Of a DNA stretch of 64,000 nucleotides, positions 37,703 through 49,716 are shown piece by piece (the stretch's first letter is position 1; each line of letters begins with the position of its first letter). This stretch comes from Hymenobacter qilianensis (lineage in GTDB: Bacteria; Bacteroidota; Bacteroidia; Cytophagales; Hymenobacteraceae): positions 3,224,001-3,288,000 of the forward strand of contig NZ_CP060784.1 of NCBI RefSeq assembly GCF_014489555.1, read 5' to 3'. A program made the position numbers and the translations under genes. Below the pieces are notes generated by a model that saw nothing but the letters and a program-made list of their open reading frames with translations, ran no database searches and was not told the origin of the DNA.

Positions 37703-39877
37703 CTACGCCTCTACCAAAGCCCGTAACACGCGCCGTACATCGTGGTGGGTATCAAGGTGGAAGCGGGCCAGGGAGCGGTGGGTGCTGCCTACTTTTACGG
37801 TGTAGGCGTGGGAGGGCATAGCACCAAAGGTATCCTCATCGGTACGGTCGTCGCCGATGGCGATGATAAAGTCGGCGGGGTAGCTGGCAAGCCAGCGTGC
37901 GGCCCCGCGCCTTTGTTTACGCCGGCGCTTTTTACTTCCACCACCTTATTGCCTTCCATCACTTGCAGGTCGCTGTTGGAGGCCAAAAAGTGCAGATGGC
38001 TGGTCAGCTCACGCGCCCGTACTTCGCCAAGCTCTATGTCGGCGCGTCGGTAGTGCCACACCAGCGAGTATTCTTTTTCCTCTACAAAGGAGCCCGCCGT
38101 GCGGCTTACATGCAGGTCGAGAATAGGCCGAATTTCGTGCATCCAGTCGTTGGTAAGCGGCCGCAGCATGGTCCACTCTTCGCCCAGCGCCCGCAGCCAC
38201 ACCCCGTGTTCCACAATGAAGTCGAGGGGCAAATGGCCGAGCCATTTCTCCAAGGTAGCCCGGTCGCGGCCACTCACGATAACTACCCGGTTGCGCTTAT
38301 CGGCGCTCAGCTCGGCTAGCAGCATAAGCAGCTCCTGATCGGGACCAGCCAGTTGGGGGTTGGAGTTGAAACCCGACAGCGTGCCATCATAATCCAGAAA
38401 TAAAAGCCGCTGGGAGGCATTTTGGTATTCGCTGGTCATGCGCTGCAGCTCATCTGCATTTAGTGTGGTAGTAGCCAAGGTTTCTTGTTTTAACTTGCTG
38501 TAGGTGAGGCGGTCCATGAATAGATTTACCCAGTGGTGAATGTTATACTTCTTTACCAGCGCCTGCATGGCGCCCATGCGTTGCCGCTGTTCGTCCTCAG
38601 GCATCATCAGCGCCTCGTGCATGGCCTCGGCCAGCTGGTTGGTGTCGGTGGGGTTGATGATGATTGCATCTGATAACTCGCGGGCGGCTCCGGCGCGCTC
38701 ACTCAGAATAAGGACCCCGGGGTTATCAATCTTGCTGGCTATAAATTCTTTAGCTACCAAATTCATGCCGTCACGCATCGGCGTAACCAGCGCCACTTCG
38801 GCCATCCGATACAAAGCCGACAACTCCTCAATAGGAAAGGAGCGGTAGAAATACTGAATCGGATTCCAGGAAATAGTACGGTACATGCTGTTGATGCGGC
38901 CTACCAGCTCGTCAATTTCCTCTTTCAGCTCCTTATATTGATCCACCTGGTCGCGGGAGGGCACCACCACCATCAGCAGCGTCGCCCGCTCGCGCCACTC
39001 GGGGTAGGTTTGCAGCAACAGCTCGTAGGCCCGCAGCCGCTGGGCAATGCCTTTGGTATAGTCGAGGCGGTCGATGGACAGGATAATGCGCTCGTTGCGG
39101 AGCGCGTCGCGGTAGGTTTGCTCGTGCTTGCGGGCCTCCTCCGACTGCGCCACCTCCGCGTATTTGGCCTGATCGATGCCCATCGGGAAGGCGTCAACCA
39201 GCACACTGCGCGTGCCCACTTCCACCAGTCCGTTCTGGCTTTGGTAGCCCAGCAACTGCGACACCGAGCTCAGGAAGTGACGCATGTAGCCGTAGGTATG
39301 AAAGCCAATCAAATCGGCCCCCAGCATACCTTCCAGCAGTTGGCGCCGCCAGGGCAGCACCCGAATCAGCTCGTAGGAGGGAAATGGAATGTGCAAAAAG
39401 AAGCCAATGCTGCTTTTGGGCCGAGCTTTCCGTAGCATCTGCGGCAACAGCAGCAGCTGATAATCGTGCACCCAAATGGTATCATCGGGGCCAGCCAGCT
39501 CCAGCACGGCGCGGCAGAATTTCTCATTCACGGCCACGTACGCATCCCAGTGCGATTGGTCGTAGATGGCGTACTGGGCAAAATAATGGAAGGTCGGCCA
39601 GAGCGTTTCGTTGCTGAAGCCTTCGTAAAAATCCCGGATTTCACTTTCCGTCAGAAATACGGGTCGCATGCTGTCGGCGCGGAGCTTTTCGCGCACTTCC
39701 TGTTCTTCTTCTTCGTCGACAGAGATGCCGGGCCAGCCCACCCAAACGTTATTATCAGCCCGATAAATAGAGCCCAAGCCGGTGGCTAAGCCCCTTCGCT
39801 GGGGAAAAAGACAGGCCCTCTTCACTGCGTAATACTTTAGTTGGTAGGCGGTTAGAAACGATAATCGTTCGGGACAT
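37703..39877 (-). CDS. Bifunctional trehalose-6-phosphate synthase/phosphatase (two frame breaks)
   Basis: Makes trehalose-6-phosphate from UDP-glucose and glucose-6-phosphate, then removes the phosphate. The GT20 half (about 1-470) shows MSRTIIVSNRLPTK, WVGWPG, WVHDYQLLLLP, GFFLHIPFPS and DRLDYTKGI. The phosphatase half has LFLDYDGTL, VSGRDRATL and the C-terminal IAIGDDRTDEDTF, a HAD-type layout. Total about 725 residues after repair. Two breaks: C4 at 39791-39794, where two G must be added to give the family motif AKGGLATGLGS, and C4 at 37903-37906, where one gives VNKGAGAARWLASY. The two-base deficit at the first site is exceptional in this window. Fused OtsA-OtsB proteins are known in Bacteroidota. 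Confidence 0.9.
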
Positions 39878-40205
39878 AGGGTATTCACTTCGTACACAAA
39901 TAGGTTTTCTTACGGTAAAAAGAACCGTTTCGGCGAAAGTGTTTGTAATCAAACCGTGAAGCAACGCGCCCAAATCGGGGCGGTAACCAGCGAGAATGCC
40001 AAAAAAGCTCCCCAGTCGGCACCTGGCGGCGGACAGTCGGATAGAGAGTTGCAATCAATGGGCTTTCTGCCAATAAAGTGCGTCACGGTGTGCGGCTAGG
40101 GGAGAAGTCAGTCGGGAAAGGCGCCGCGCCAGCCGAACAATACCAAATCTTTCCTCAGGTATCTGCATCTTTGATTACTCCACGCCACCCAGCCCACCCG
40201 CTCGA
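39878..40205. other. Divergent promoter region, trehalose gene and fructan sensor
   Basis: A 328-base gap between divergently transcribed genes. No repeat or palindrome was found. I could not identify confident promoter elements. Confidence 0.5.
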
Positions 40206-43000
40206 ATGATTATTAATTTCTCAAAACGATGGAATGAGCGCTTGGCCTCTTGCCTGGGAGGCACGGTGCTTTGGCTGCTCGTATTCGTTTTGCTGAGCGG
40301 CTGCGCTGAGCCGGCTCCCGCTGATCGGGTCAAGATTGGGTTCTCGCAGTGTACCAACGGCGACGCGTGGCGGCAGGCCATGCTGGCTGGCATGAAGAAG
40401 GAGCTGAGCTTTCACCCCGAAGTGGAGTTCAAAATGAAAGACGCCCACGACAACAGCACCCTCCAGCGCCAGCAGATTCAGGAATTCCTGCAAGAGGATA
40501 TTGACCTGCTCATCGTGTCGGCCAATGAGGCGGAGCCCATTACGCCCATTGTGGAAGAAGTGTTCAACCGGGGTATTCCGGTCGTAATTCTCGACCGCCG
40601 CACCACTTCCAAGCTGTATACGGCGTATGTGGGGGGCAATAATGTGGAAGTAGGCCAGACGGCGGCCAACTACATCAGCACGCTGCTGCGGCAGCGAGGC
40701 AACGTGTTGGAAATCAAGGGCGCATCTGGCGCTTCGCCTGCCCTCGACCGCCACAAAGGCTTCGCCGAAACGCTGGCCGCGTACCCCGGCATGCGCTTGG
40801 TAGCGCAGATGCACGGCGACTGGAAGCGGCCCTCCGTGATGCAGAACCTTCCTGCCTTACTCAAAGCTCACCCCGAAGTCGATCTGATTTTTGCCCACAA
40901 CGACCGTATGGCCCTGGGCGCCTACCAGGTGTGTAAGCAGCTGGGCCTCGACCGCCGCATTAAGGTGGTGGGCGTAGATGGTCTGCCCGGTCCGCACGGC
41001 GGCATTCAGTTCGTGCAGGATGGCATCCTGGCGGCCACTATTCTCTATTCGCCGGGTGGGGAGGAGGCCATTCGGACGGCCATGAAAATTATCAAAGGGC
41101 AGCCGTACGAAAAGGAAAACATGCTCGGCACCATGGTCATCGACTCGACCAACGCGCTGACTATGAAGATGCAGACCGAAAAGCTGACCAGCCAGCAGCA
41201 GGATATTCAGCGTCAGCAGCAGCTTCTGCAACAGCAGCGCGATACCTACGCCAGCCAGCGCACCGTACTATATATCCTGCTCGCGGCGCTGCTGGGGGCT
41301 GCCATATTAGGCTTGGTGGCGTGGCGGGCTTTTCAGGTAAACCGCCGCCTGATCAAGCGATTAGAAAGGCAAAATGAGGAAATCAGCTCCCAGCGCAACC
41401 AGATAGCCGAGTTGGCCGAGCAAGCCCGCATCGAGACGGAAGCCAAGCTCCGCTTCTTTACCAACTTCTCCCATGAGCTGCGCACGCCGCTCACCCTCAT
41501 TCTGGGCCCGGTAGAAGAAATGCTGACCGCCAGCGCCGATTTATCGGCCGGGCAGCGCCACGACTTAACGCTGGTTCACCGCAACACTCAGCGGTTGCTG
41601 CAATTGGTGAATCAGCTCATGGATTTCCGAAAAATCGAGGTCGGAAAAATGCCCGTGCGGGCGTCGGAGGGCAATATTGTGGCCTTCGTGCGCGAGATTA
41701 TGGACGTATTTGAGAAGTCGGCGAGGCAGCGCGGCATACTGCTTCGTTTTCTGCCCTCTGAGCCGGTTCTTCCCCTGTGGTTTGATGTTAATATTCTGGA
41801 TAAGGTTTTCTTCAACCTGTTATCCAACGCCCTGAAATTCACCCCCGACCGGGGCCAGATTACGGTCAGCATCCAGCGCGTACCCACCGACAACACCGTG
41901 CGCGTGAGTGTAGAGGACACGGGCTGCGGAATCTCGGAGCAAGACCGGGAACACATCTTTGAGTGGTTTTACCAAGGGCACCAGCCGGCCGCCAAAGGCT
42001 CGGGTATGGGGCTGGCGTTGGCCATGGGCCTTGTGCGCCTGCACCAAGGGCAACTATCGTTTACCAGCCAGCCGGGGCAAGGCAGCACATTTGTCGTGAC
42101 ACTGCCCCTGGAGTTGCCGGTGGCCCTTCGGAGCGATACGCCCTATTCGGCCCTGCCCGCCAGCTTCGCTCAGGAGGACGAAATGCCCCCAGATCGAAAG
42201 AAGAACCAGCGCCCACGCCTATTTCCGCAAGCGAATCCTTGATATTGGTGATTGAGGATAATGAGGATGTGCGCGACTTTGTCGTTCAGAAACTAGCGCC
42301 GCACTTCCAGGTGTCATCGGCGGCTGATGGCGATACGGGCTTGCGCCTAGCCGCCGAAACCATCCCTGACCTTATTGTGTGCGATGTAATGTTGCCCGGC
42401 CTCACCGGCTTGGAAGTAGTGACGCAACTGCGCGCCGATTGGCGCACCTCTCATATTCCGGTGGTTATGCTCACGGCCCGCAACGCGCCTGAGCAGCAGC
42501 TGGAAGGGGTGCAGTCGGGCGCCGACCTATACCTGACCAAGCCTTTCAACCCAACCTTCCTGCTGGAAAGCATCCGGACTTTGCTGGCCAACCGAGCCCA
42601 CCTGCGCGAGCACTTCCGCCGCGAGTTGTCAGTGGACACCGCCACCGTAGCGCCTCAGCGTGTCGACCAGAAATTCCTGGCTGAACTCACCGCCATCGTG
42701 GAGGCCAACCTTACTCGCACCGATCTGAGCGTGGAGGATGTGGCGCGCAGCTTGGGCATCTCGCGGGTGCAGCTCTACCGCAAGGTGAAGGCCCTGCTGG
42801 GCACCGGCGTCACCGACTTTATTCAGGGCATCCGCCTGACCAAAGCCCGGCAGATTTTGCTCGATGATAGCCTGACTATTGCCGAAGTAGCCTACCAAAC
42901 TGGCTTCTCTTCACCCTCCTATTTCTCCACCGCCTTCAAAGCCAAGTACCAGATTTCGCCTTCCGAGTTCAAGGCCTTGCACGTGACGCCCCAAAGCTGA
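40206..43000 (+). CDS. Hybrid two-component sensor/regulator with periplasmic sugar-binding domain (frame break)
   Basis: A single-chain signalling protein, about 931 residues after repair. A lipoprotein-like N-terminus (LLVFVLLSGCAEP) leads into a periplasmic type I sugar-binding domain (about 38-330: KIGFSQCTNGDAWRQAM, GVDGLPGPHGG). Next come a membrane segment (TVLYILLAALLGAAIL), a histidine kinase (FTNFSHELRTPLTLIL; NALKFTPDRG; GMGLALAMGLV), a receiver (DVMLPG as phosphoacceptor site, KPF) and an AraC-type DNA-binding domain. This architecture matches the fructose sensor BT1754 of Bacteroides thetaiotaomicron, where the periplasmic domain binds fructose. The fructan genes immediately downstream support the same role. 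The frame breaks at the C5 run 42186-42190; one base restores EMPPRSKEEPAPT. Confidence 0.92.
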
Positions 43001-43190
43001 ATCAAATTCGAAAGTCAGGTATCATGAGCGAAACTTTAGCTTTAAAAATGAAGCGGGTTCAATAGTTAAATGGTTGATTATAACACCTTTAAGTATTACG
43101 TAAACGTTGTATCAAAAATGGAAGACTTTGGAATAATAGAGCACGCTTAGGCAGCCTCCACGACCGAATTTTGAAGAAAAAAAAACGGTC

Positions 43191-44513
43191 GTGAAAAACA
43201 GCAAAGTATTCTTCTGGTCCATTGTCATTGCCCTGGGGGCTTTTTGTTTGGCTTTGATACGGCCGTTATATCCGGCGCGGAAAAAGCGATTCAGCAGCTC
43301 TGGCAACTCACCGCTTTCGAGCACGGGTTCACCATATCTATTGCGCTTATAGGTACGGTGCTCGGCGCCTTGCTGGGGGCATTCCTTCCGATAGGCTAGG
43401 TCGCCGCAAGACGCTGATTTGGATTGCGGTCCTCTATTTCATCTCGGCTTTGGGCGCGGCATTGGCGCCGAGTTGGGTGCCTTTTCTAATCTTCCGCTTC
43501 CTCGGTGGGCTGGGCGTGGGGGCCTCCTCCGTCACGGCGCCGCTCTACATTTCTGAGATTTCGCCGGCCGCCTCGCGGGGTCGCATGGTGGCGCTGTTTC
43601 AGTTCAACATCGTCTTCGGAATCCTGATTGCTTATCTCTCCAATTACCTGCTGGCCGGCAGCGGCGACGCGGCCTGGCGCTGGATGCTTGGCGTACAGGT
43701 GTTCCCGGCCGCCGCGTTTTTACTTCTGCTCTTCCGCGTGCCCGAAAGCCCCCGTTGGCTGATCACCAAGAAGGGGCGGGTAGAAGAAGGCCGCGAGATT
43801 CTGCGCATCATCAACCCCACCTCATTTGACAGCGACGTCACGGCGATCCTGACCTCACAGGCGCAGGAAGGCGCGGGCGGCGAGTCGCTCTTTACCCGCA
43901 AGCACATGAGCCCGGTGATGCTGGCAGTGCTGTTCGCCGTCTTCAACCAAGTGTCTGGCATCAACGCCATCCTGTATTATGCCCCCCGCATCTTTGAAAT
44001 GACGGGTTTGGGCACCAACTCGGCGCTGCTTTCGTCGGCGGGCCTGGGGCTGATCAACTTCGCCTTTACGCTGCTGGCCATGAACTTCATCGACCGTTTT
44101 GGCCGGCGTAAACTCATGCTCATTGGCTCGTTCGGCCTGATTGTCACGCTCGGTTTGGTAGCCCGTTCCTTCTACACCGAGCAGTTTACGGGCTTCACGG
44201 TACCTATCCTCCTGTTCGTGTACATCGCCTTTTTCGCCTTCTCGCAGGGGCTGTTATCTGGGTGTTTATCTCCGAAATCTTCCCCAACAGTGTGCGCGCC
44301 AAAGGGCAAGCGCTCGGTAGCTCCACACACTGGATTATGGCGACCATCATCGCCTTCACCTTCCCTTATTTCGCCGAGCACCTAGGCGGGGGCCACACCT
44401 TCCTGTTTTTCTGCCTGATGATGGTGCTGCAATTAATCTTCGTGTGGCGCTTCATGCCCGAAACCAAAGGCACGAGCCTGGAGCAAGTCGAAAAGATCTT
44501 GGTGATCCACTAA
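43191..44513 (+). CDS. Sugar porter of the MFS, probable fructose importer (three frame breaks)
   Basis: An inner-membrane sugar porter, about 441 residues after repair. Family motifs are ALGGFLFGFDTAVISG in segment 1, GGIPSDRLGRRKTL between segments 2 and 3, VPESPRWL after segment 6, QVSGINAILYYAP in segment 7 and PETKGTSLEQ at the C-terminus. Three single-base losses interrupt it: 43235-43239, 43375-43379 and 44247-44250. Each is repaired by one G. The start is uncertain: GTG at 43191 is in frame, and a TTG at 43171 would fit only if the A run at 43177-43185 were one base longer. Its place between the fructan sensor and SusC suggests fructose import, like BT1758. Confidence 0.88.
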
Positions 44514-44551
44514 GAGTCTATTCAAAGACATAAAAAGCCCCCCACAAGAAC

Positions 44552-44643
44552 GTCATGCAGAGCGGCGCGAAGCATCTCGCGTGCTGACGAGAGGTTAGTA
44601 ATCTTACTAAACACGCGAGATGTTTCGCGCCGCTCTGCATGAC
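44552..44643. repeat. Intergenic palindrome, family A, copy 4
   Basis: Outer arms GTCATGCAGAGC and GCTCTGCATGAC; inner arms GAAGCATCTCGC and GCGAGATGTTTC (one mismatch); variable stem GGCGC on the left and GCGCC on the right, perfectly complementary. The loop holds TTAGTAATC. It lies between the sugar porter and SusC genes, inside the fructan locus. Confidence 0.9.
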
Positions 44644-44774
44644 CATCTGATTGGATTGTGGCAATGACCGCCTGATTTAAAAGCGTCTTTCCGAAAACGA
44701 TTACAGCTCCTTAGCAGACTTTTTTGCCCCCCAGAGCTGACCAACCTATACTCCCTCCACTTTACACAACACCC

Positions 44775-47700
44775 ATGAAAAAGATTGTACTCATGCGCCG
44801 CCGGACACTCTTGCCCACGGCGCTGGCTGCTCTGCTACTTGCGGCTCCAAGCTTGGTAGTAGCGCACACCCGGATAGAACGAATCAGCGCGTACCAAGCT
44901 GATATACAAGTGACTGGTCAAGTTGTGGACGACAAGGGTGCCGGAATACCCGGCGTAACGGTGCTAGTGAAAGGCACTACCAACGGCACCTCTACCGACC
45001 CCGATGGCCGCTTCAGCCTCACCGTGCCCGACAATGCCGTGCTGACCTTTTCTTCTATCGGGTTTTTGTCGCAGGAAATTGTACTCGGTGGCCGCACCAG
45101 TATCAATGTGACGATGTCTGTCGATACTAAGACCCTGGACGAAGTAGTGGTGACAGGCTACCAAACCCAGCGCAAAGCCGACCTAACCGGTGCCGTGTCG
45201 GTAGTTAAAACGGAGGAAATCAAGGATATGGCCTCCAATGATGTAACCCGCAACCTGCAAGGCCGGGTGCCGGGCGTGAACATCACCACCGACGGCGCGC
45301 CGGGCAGCTCTGCTACCGTGCGTATTCGGGCATAGGCACGCTGGGCAACAACGACCCACTCTACGTCATCGACGGCATCCCGACGCGGGAAGGCATCAAC
45401 CAGATCAACCAGAACGATATCGAGTCGATTCAGGTGCTGAAAGACGCTTCCGCCGCCAGCATCTATGGCTCTCGGGCCAGTAACGGCGTCATTATCATCA
45501 CAACCAAAAAGGCCAAGCAGGGCGCCACGCGGGTAGACTTTTCGACCTTCTTTACGCTCCAGACGCCGGGCCCGCACATTCAGATGCTCAACACCCAGGA
45601 CTATGGCCGGGTGTACTGGCAAGCGGCCACTAACGACGGCGCCGTACCCAGCCGCCCTTTCTACACCTTCCAAACGCGCACCGGCACCGATGGACGGCCC
45701 GTGCTCGACCAGGTGCTGGTGCCTGAGTTCATCGACAAGGAGCAAACCATGCGCGCTGCCGACACCGACTGGTTTAAAGAAACTGAGCAGAATGCCCTGA
45801 TTCAGAGCTACAACCTGAGTGTGAGCAGCGGCGGCGAGCGGGGTGGGGCGTTGTTTTCGCTGAACTACTACGATAATAGCGGCACCCTAAAACACACCGA
45901 TTTCAACCGCTACACGGCCCGCCTCAACTCCGACTATAACTTCCTGGGGGGCAAATTAAAGATTGGCGAAAACCTGACCGTCGTGAAGTCGCAGCGGGCG
46001 GAGTTCGATCTGAACCTAGTGCGCGACCGGACCACTCAGCTGCCGTCTATTGTGCCTGTGCGGACGGTGGATGGAATAGGCTGGGGCGGCCCCGTGGAAG
46101 GTATGAGCGACCGTGATAACCCGTTGCGCCTGCTCTCTGATAACCGCCAGAACCGCTCCAACACGGGTCGGGCCTTCGGTAACGTGTTTGCCGACGCCGA
46201 GCTGCTGCCGGGCCTGCACCTGCGTACCAGCTTCGGCATCGATTACAGCATGTACAAGTTCCGCCAGATTTATAAAACCTATAAGGCGGGTTTCCTCTCC
46301 GAAGCGAACAATCGGGTAACCGACAACCAGCGTTTTTATGGTAACTGGGTGTGGCAGAATACGTTGAACTACGACATGACGCTGGGGGCAAACATCAGCT
46401 GAACTTCGTGGCCGGTACCGAGCGCATCAGCTACTACGATGAGAGCAGCTACGCCTCCCGTACCAATTTCGCCAGCGAAGACCCCACCTACGCCTACCTC
46501 GATGCGGGCGCCGCCAACAAAGACAACGGTGGCTCCGGCACTGCCTACAAACTGGCTTCGTACTTCAGCAAATTCAACTACTCGCTGGCCGACAAGTACT
46601 TGGCCTCCGTTACAATTCGCCGCGATGGTTCCTCCCGCTTCGGCGAAGACAACCGGTTCGGGGTATTTCCGGCCGCGTCGGTGGGCTGGCGCTTGAGCGA
46701 AGAGAACTTCGTGAAAAACACCGCGCCGTTCTTTTCCGACCTGAAGCTGCGCGCCGGCTGGGGCCAAACTGGCAACCAGGACATCGCCAACTTTGCCTCC
46801 CGCGGCCTTTACCAATCGTTGCTGGGCACCCTTGATCCCAACTTTGAGTACGACCGCGGCACCGCTTACGACATCTTCGGCAACGACACTAATTTGCCCT
46901 CCGGCTACCGCCGCGTACAGCAGGCCAATCCTGACCTGAAGTGGGAAACCACGACCCAAACCAACCTCGGTGTTGACTTCGGCTTGCTGGATAACCGCCT
47001 CACGGGCTCGGTCGATTACTTCATCAAGAAAAGCGAAGACATCCTCGTGAATCTGCCTTACCTAGCCGTAGTGGGCGAGGGTGGCGACAAGTTTGTGAAC
47101 GGTGCTTCTATCGAAAACAAGGGCTGGGAATTTCTGGTAGGTTATCAGAACGAATTGGCTAACGGCCTGACTTACAGCGTTACGGGCAACCTGTCTACGT
47201 ACCGCAACAAGCTCACCTTCCTGCCCGACGAGGTAATCAACGCCTACGGCGGCAACGGCCAAGACGTAACTCGCTTGGGCCACTCCATCAACGCGGTGTA
47301 CGGCTACGTGGCCGACGGCTTGTACCAGAATGCCACCGAAGTGAGCGAAGGCCCCACACAAGTAGGCGCCGCTCCCGGTCGTATCCGCTACAAAGACCTG
47401 AATGGCGACGGCAAAGTCGACAACTTCGACCAGACCTGGATTACCGAAGGCGTGCCGGATTTCAACTACGGTCTCAACCTAGGCGCTGGCTACAAAGGCT
47501 TCGACGTGCAAGTGTTCCTGCAAGGGGTACAGGGCCTGGAGGCTTACAACAACGCCAAATTCCGGACTGACTTCGCGTCTATTGCCTCGGGTGAGAACTG
47601 GGGTGAGCGGCTGCTCGACGCTTGGTCGCCGACCAACACGGGCTCTTCCATTCCGGCCCTTACCCTGCAAAACTCCAACAACGAAGGCCGCGCTTCGACC

Positions 47701-47931
47701 TACTTCATCGAAAACGCTTCTTACCTGAAGCTGCGCAACATTCAGCTGGGTTACTCGCTGCCCGCCACCTTGGTAAGCAAAATCAAGCTGCAAGGAGTGC
47801 GCGTGTATGTGCAGAGCCAGAACCTGTTCACCGTCAAGAGCAAGGAGTACACTGGCCCAGACCCCGAGGTGACCAACTACCAGTACCCGGTTCCCCGCAT
47901 TTTCACCACCGGCCTCAACGTTTCCTTCTAA
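44775..47931 (+). CDS. SusC/RagA TonB-dependent transporter, fructan locus (two frame breaks)
   Basis: An outer-membrane importer, about 1052 residues after repair. The start at 44775 gives [20 protein letters not shown], a signal peptide ending near VVAHT. Then come the regulatory-like domain ([20 protein letters not shown]), the plug ([39 protein letters not shown]) and a barrel ending [10 protein letters not shown]. Breaks are at 45328-45330 (G3; one base restores [13 protein letters not shown]) and 46384-46388 (G5; one base restores [12 protein letters not shown]). Other G6 runs (for example 45945) are intact. It is directly followed by SusD after 21 bases. By locus content it should import fructo-oligosaccharides; the closest analogue by position is BT1763. 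Confidence 0.92.
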
Positions 47932-47952
47932 TCATCCGCCAGCCTACCTACC

Positions 47953-49674
47953 ATGAAAATCCTGAAAACCAGCGCACTGGCGATTTCGCTGCTCGCCCTT
48001 TCCTCTGGCTGCAACGACAAAGAATTCCTGAATGTGCAGCCCACTGGCGCCCTCAGCGACGACCAGCTGAATACCGCCGCCAATATTGAAAAGCAGGTTA
48101 TTGCCACCTACTCCCAACTGGGCAACGACGTGTACCGGGCTCCTTACACCTCCCTGTGGCCCTACGGCAACGTGCGCGCCGGCGACGCCTACAAGGGTGG
48201 CAATGGCACGGCCGACGTGGATGCGTTTCACTTCTACGAAACCTTCACCTTCAACCGCGTCGACGTGGGCAACACCGACGAGCTGTGGTTCCTGATCTAC
48301 ATAGGCATCTCGCGCGCCAACGACGCCCTGCGCCGCCTGGAGACCATCAACGCTACGGCCATGCCCAACAAGGCCATTCGTCAGGGCGAGATGCGCTTTC
48401 TGCGCGGCCACTTCTACTTTATGCTGAAGGAGCTGTTCAAGCGAGTGCCTTATATAGATGAAACCATCCCCACTGAGCAGTATGCTTCGGTATCAAACGT
48501 AGCCCTGAGTAACGACGAGCTGTGGACCAAGATTGCTGATGACTTCCGCTTTGCCGTGGCGAATCTGCCCGATACCCAGCCGGAAATCGGGCGGGCCAAC
48601 AAGTCGGCGGCGCAGGCTTATCTGGCCAAAACGCTGCTTTTCCAAGCCTATGTGCAGAGCGACAATAATGCTGTGACGTCGGTGGATCAGGCCAAGCTTC
48701 AAGAAGTGGTGACGTTGACCAATCAGGTCATTGCCTCGGGTAAATATTCGCTGCACTCTGATTTTGCTACCAACTTCCTCACGGCCGGCGACAACGGGGT
48801 AGAATCGGTATTTGCCATCCAGTTTTCGCGCAACGACGGCACGCCCAAAGGCCGCACGGACCGGGGCAATGCCCTGAACTACCCGATGAATCCGGACTAC
48901 GGCTGCTGCGGGTTTCATCAGCCCAGCCAGAACCTGGTCAACGCCTTCAAGACGGACGCCCAGGGTCTGCCCCAGTTTGAAACTTTCAACAACTCGGACC
49001 TAAGCGCCCCCGCTGATTTCCAGACGAACACCGTCGATCCGCGCCTCGACCACTCTGTTGGTATTCCCTCGCACCCTTACAAATATTCTCCATCGTTCAT
49101 CTTCGAAACCTCCTGGCTGCGCGACCAGAACACGTACGGAGTGTACATGTCGATGAAGGAAAACGTGCTGCCTTCGGACCCAAGCTTCCAGAAAACGCCC
49201 CCCTTCATGAGCTCATCGAAGAACTGGACCATCATCCGCTACGCTGATGTATTGCTCTGGAAAGCGGAGGCCCTGATTGAGCTGAACCGCCCGGCCGAAG
49301 CTCTGCCCATCGTTAACCAGATCCGGCAGCGCGCTCAGAACAGCACCGCCCGGTTGAAAACTACTACTGGTGCCAACATCTCCAACTATCGTATCGGCCA
49401 GTATTCGGCCGGGGTTTGGAACCAAGCGTACGCCCGCCAGGCGCTGCGCTTCGAGCGTCGCTTAGAGTTTGCGCTGGAAGGTCAGCGCTTCTTCGACCTA
49501 GTGCGCTGGGGAATTGCGGCCGATTATCTGAACACTTACTTCGAAAAGGAAAAAACAAAGCGTCAGCACCTGAAGGACGCCCGCTTCACCCGCGGCCGCG
49601 ACGAATACTTGCCAATTCCGTTAAATCAGATCAACTTCAGTAAGGGCCTGTATCAGCAGAATCCGGGTTGGTAG
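47953..49674 (+). CDS. SusD/RagB-like lipoprotein, fructan locus
   Basis: The surface glycan-binding partner of the preceding SusC, 573 residues. The N-terminus MKILKTSALAISLLALSSGC is a lipoprotein signal with Cys20 in the lipobox, then NDKEFLNVQPTG as in RagB/SusD. TPR-type helices (RGHFYFMLKELFKRVPY; NKSAAQAYLAKTLLFQ) and the C-terminal YARQALRFERRLEFALEGQR, then FFDLVRWG are family hallmarks. The frame is intact. It is translationally close to SusC (21 bases) and about 40 bases upstream of fructokinase. No SusE/SusF-type accessory lipoprotein follows. Confidence 0.94.
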   Translation: MKILKTSALAISLLALSSGCNDKEFLNVQPTGALSDDQLNTAANIEKQVIATYSQLGNDVYRAPYTSLWPYGNVRAGDAYKGGNGTADVDAFHFYETFTFNRVDVGNTDELWFLIYIGISRANDALRRLETINATAMPNKAIRQGEMRFLRGHFYFMLKELFKRVPYIDETIPTEQYASVSNVALSNDELWTKIADDFRFAVANLPDTQPEIGRANKSAAQAYLAKTLLFQAYVQSDNNAVTSVDQAKLQEVVTLTNQVIASGKYSLHSDFATNFLTAGDNGVESVFAIQFSRNDGTPKGRTDRGNALNYPMNPDYGCCGFHQPSQNLVNAFKTDAQGLPQFETFNNSDLSAPADFQTNTVDPRLDHSVGIPSHPYKYSPSFIFETSWLRDQNTYGVYMSMKENVLPSDPSFQKTPPFMSSSKNWTIIRYADVLLWKAEALIELNRPAEALPIVNQIRQRAQNSTARLKTTTGANISNYRIGQYSAGVWNQAYARQALRFERRLEFALEGQRFFDLVRWGIAADYLNTYFEKEKTKRQHLKDARFTRGRDEYLPIPLNQINFSKGLYQQNPGW

Positions 49675-49716
49675 ACACACGGTTGAATGCCACAAAAATC
49701 ATCAAATCAGCTTCTT

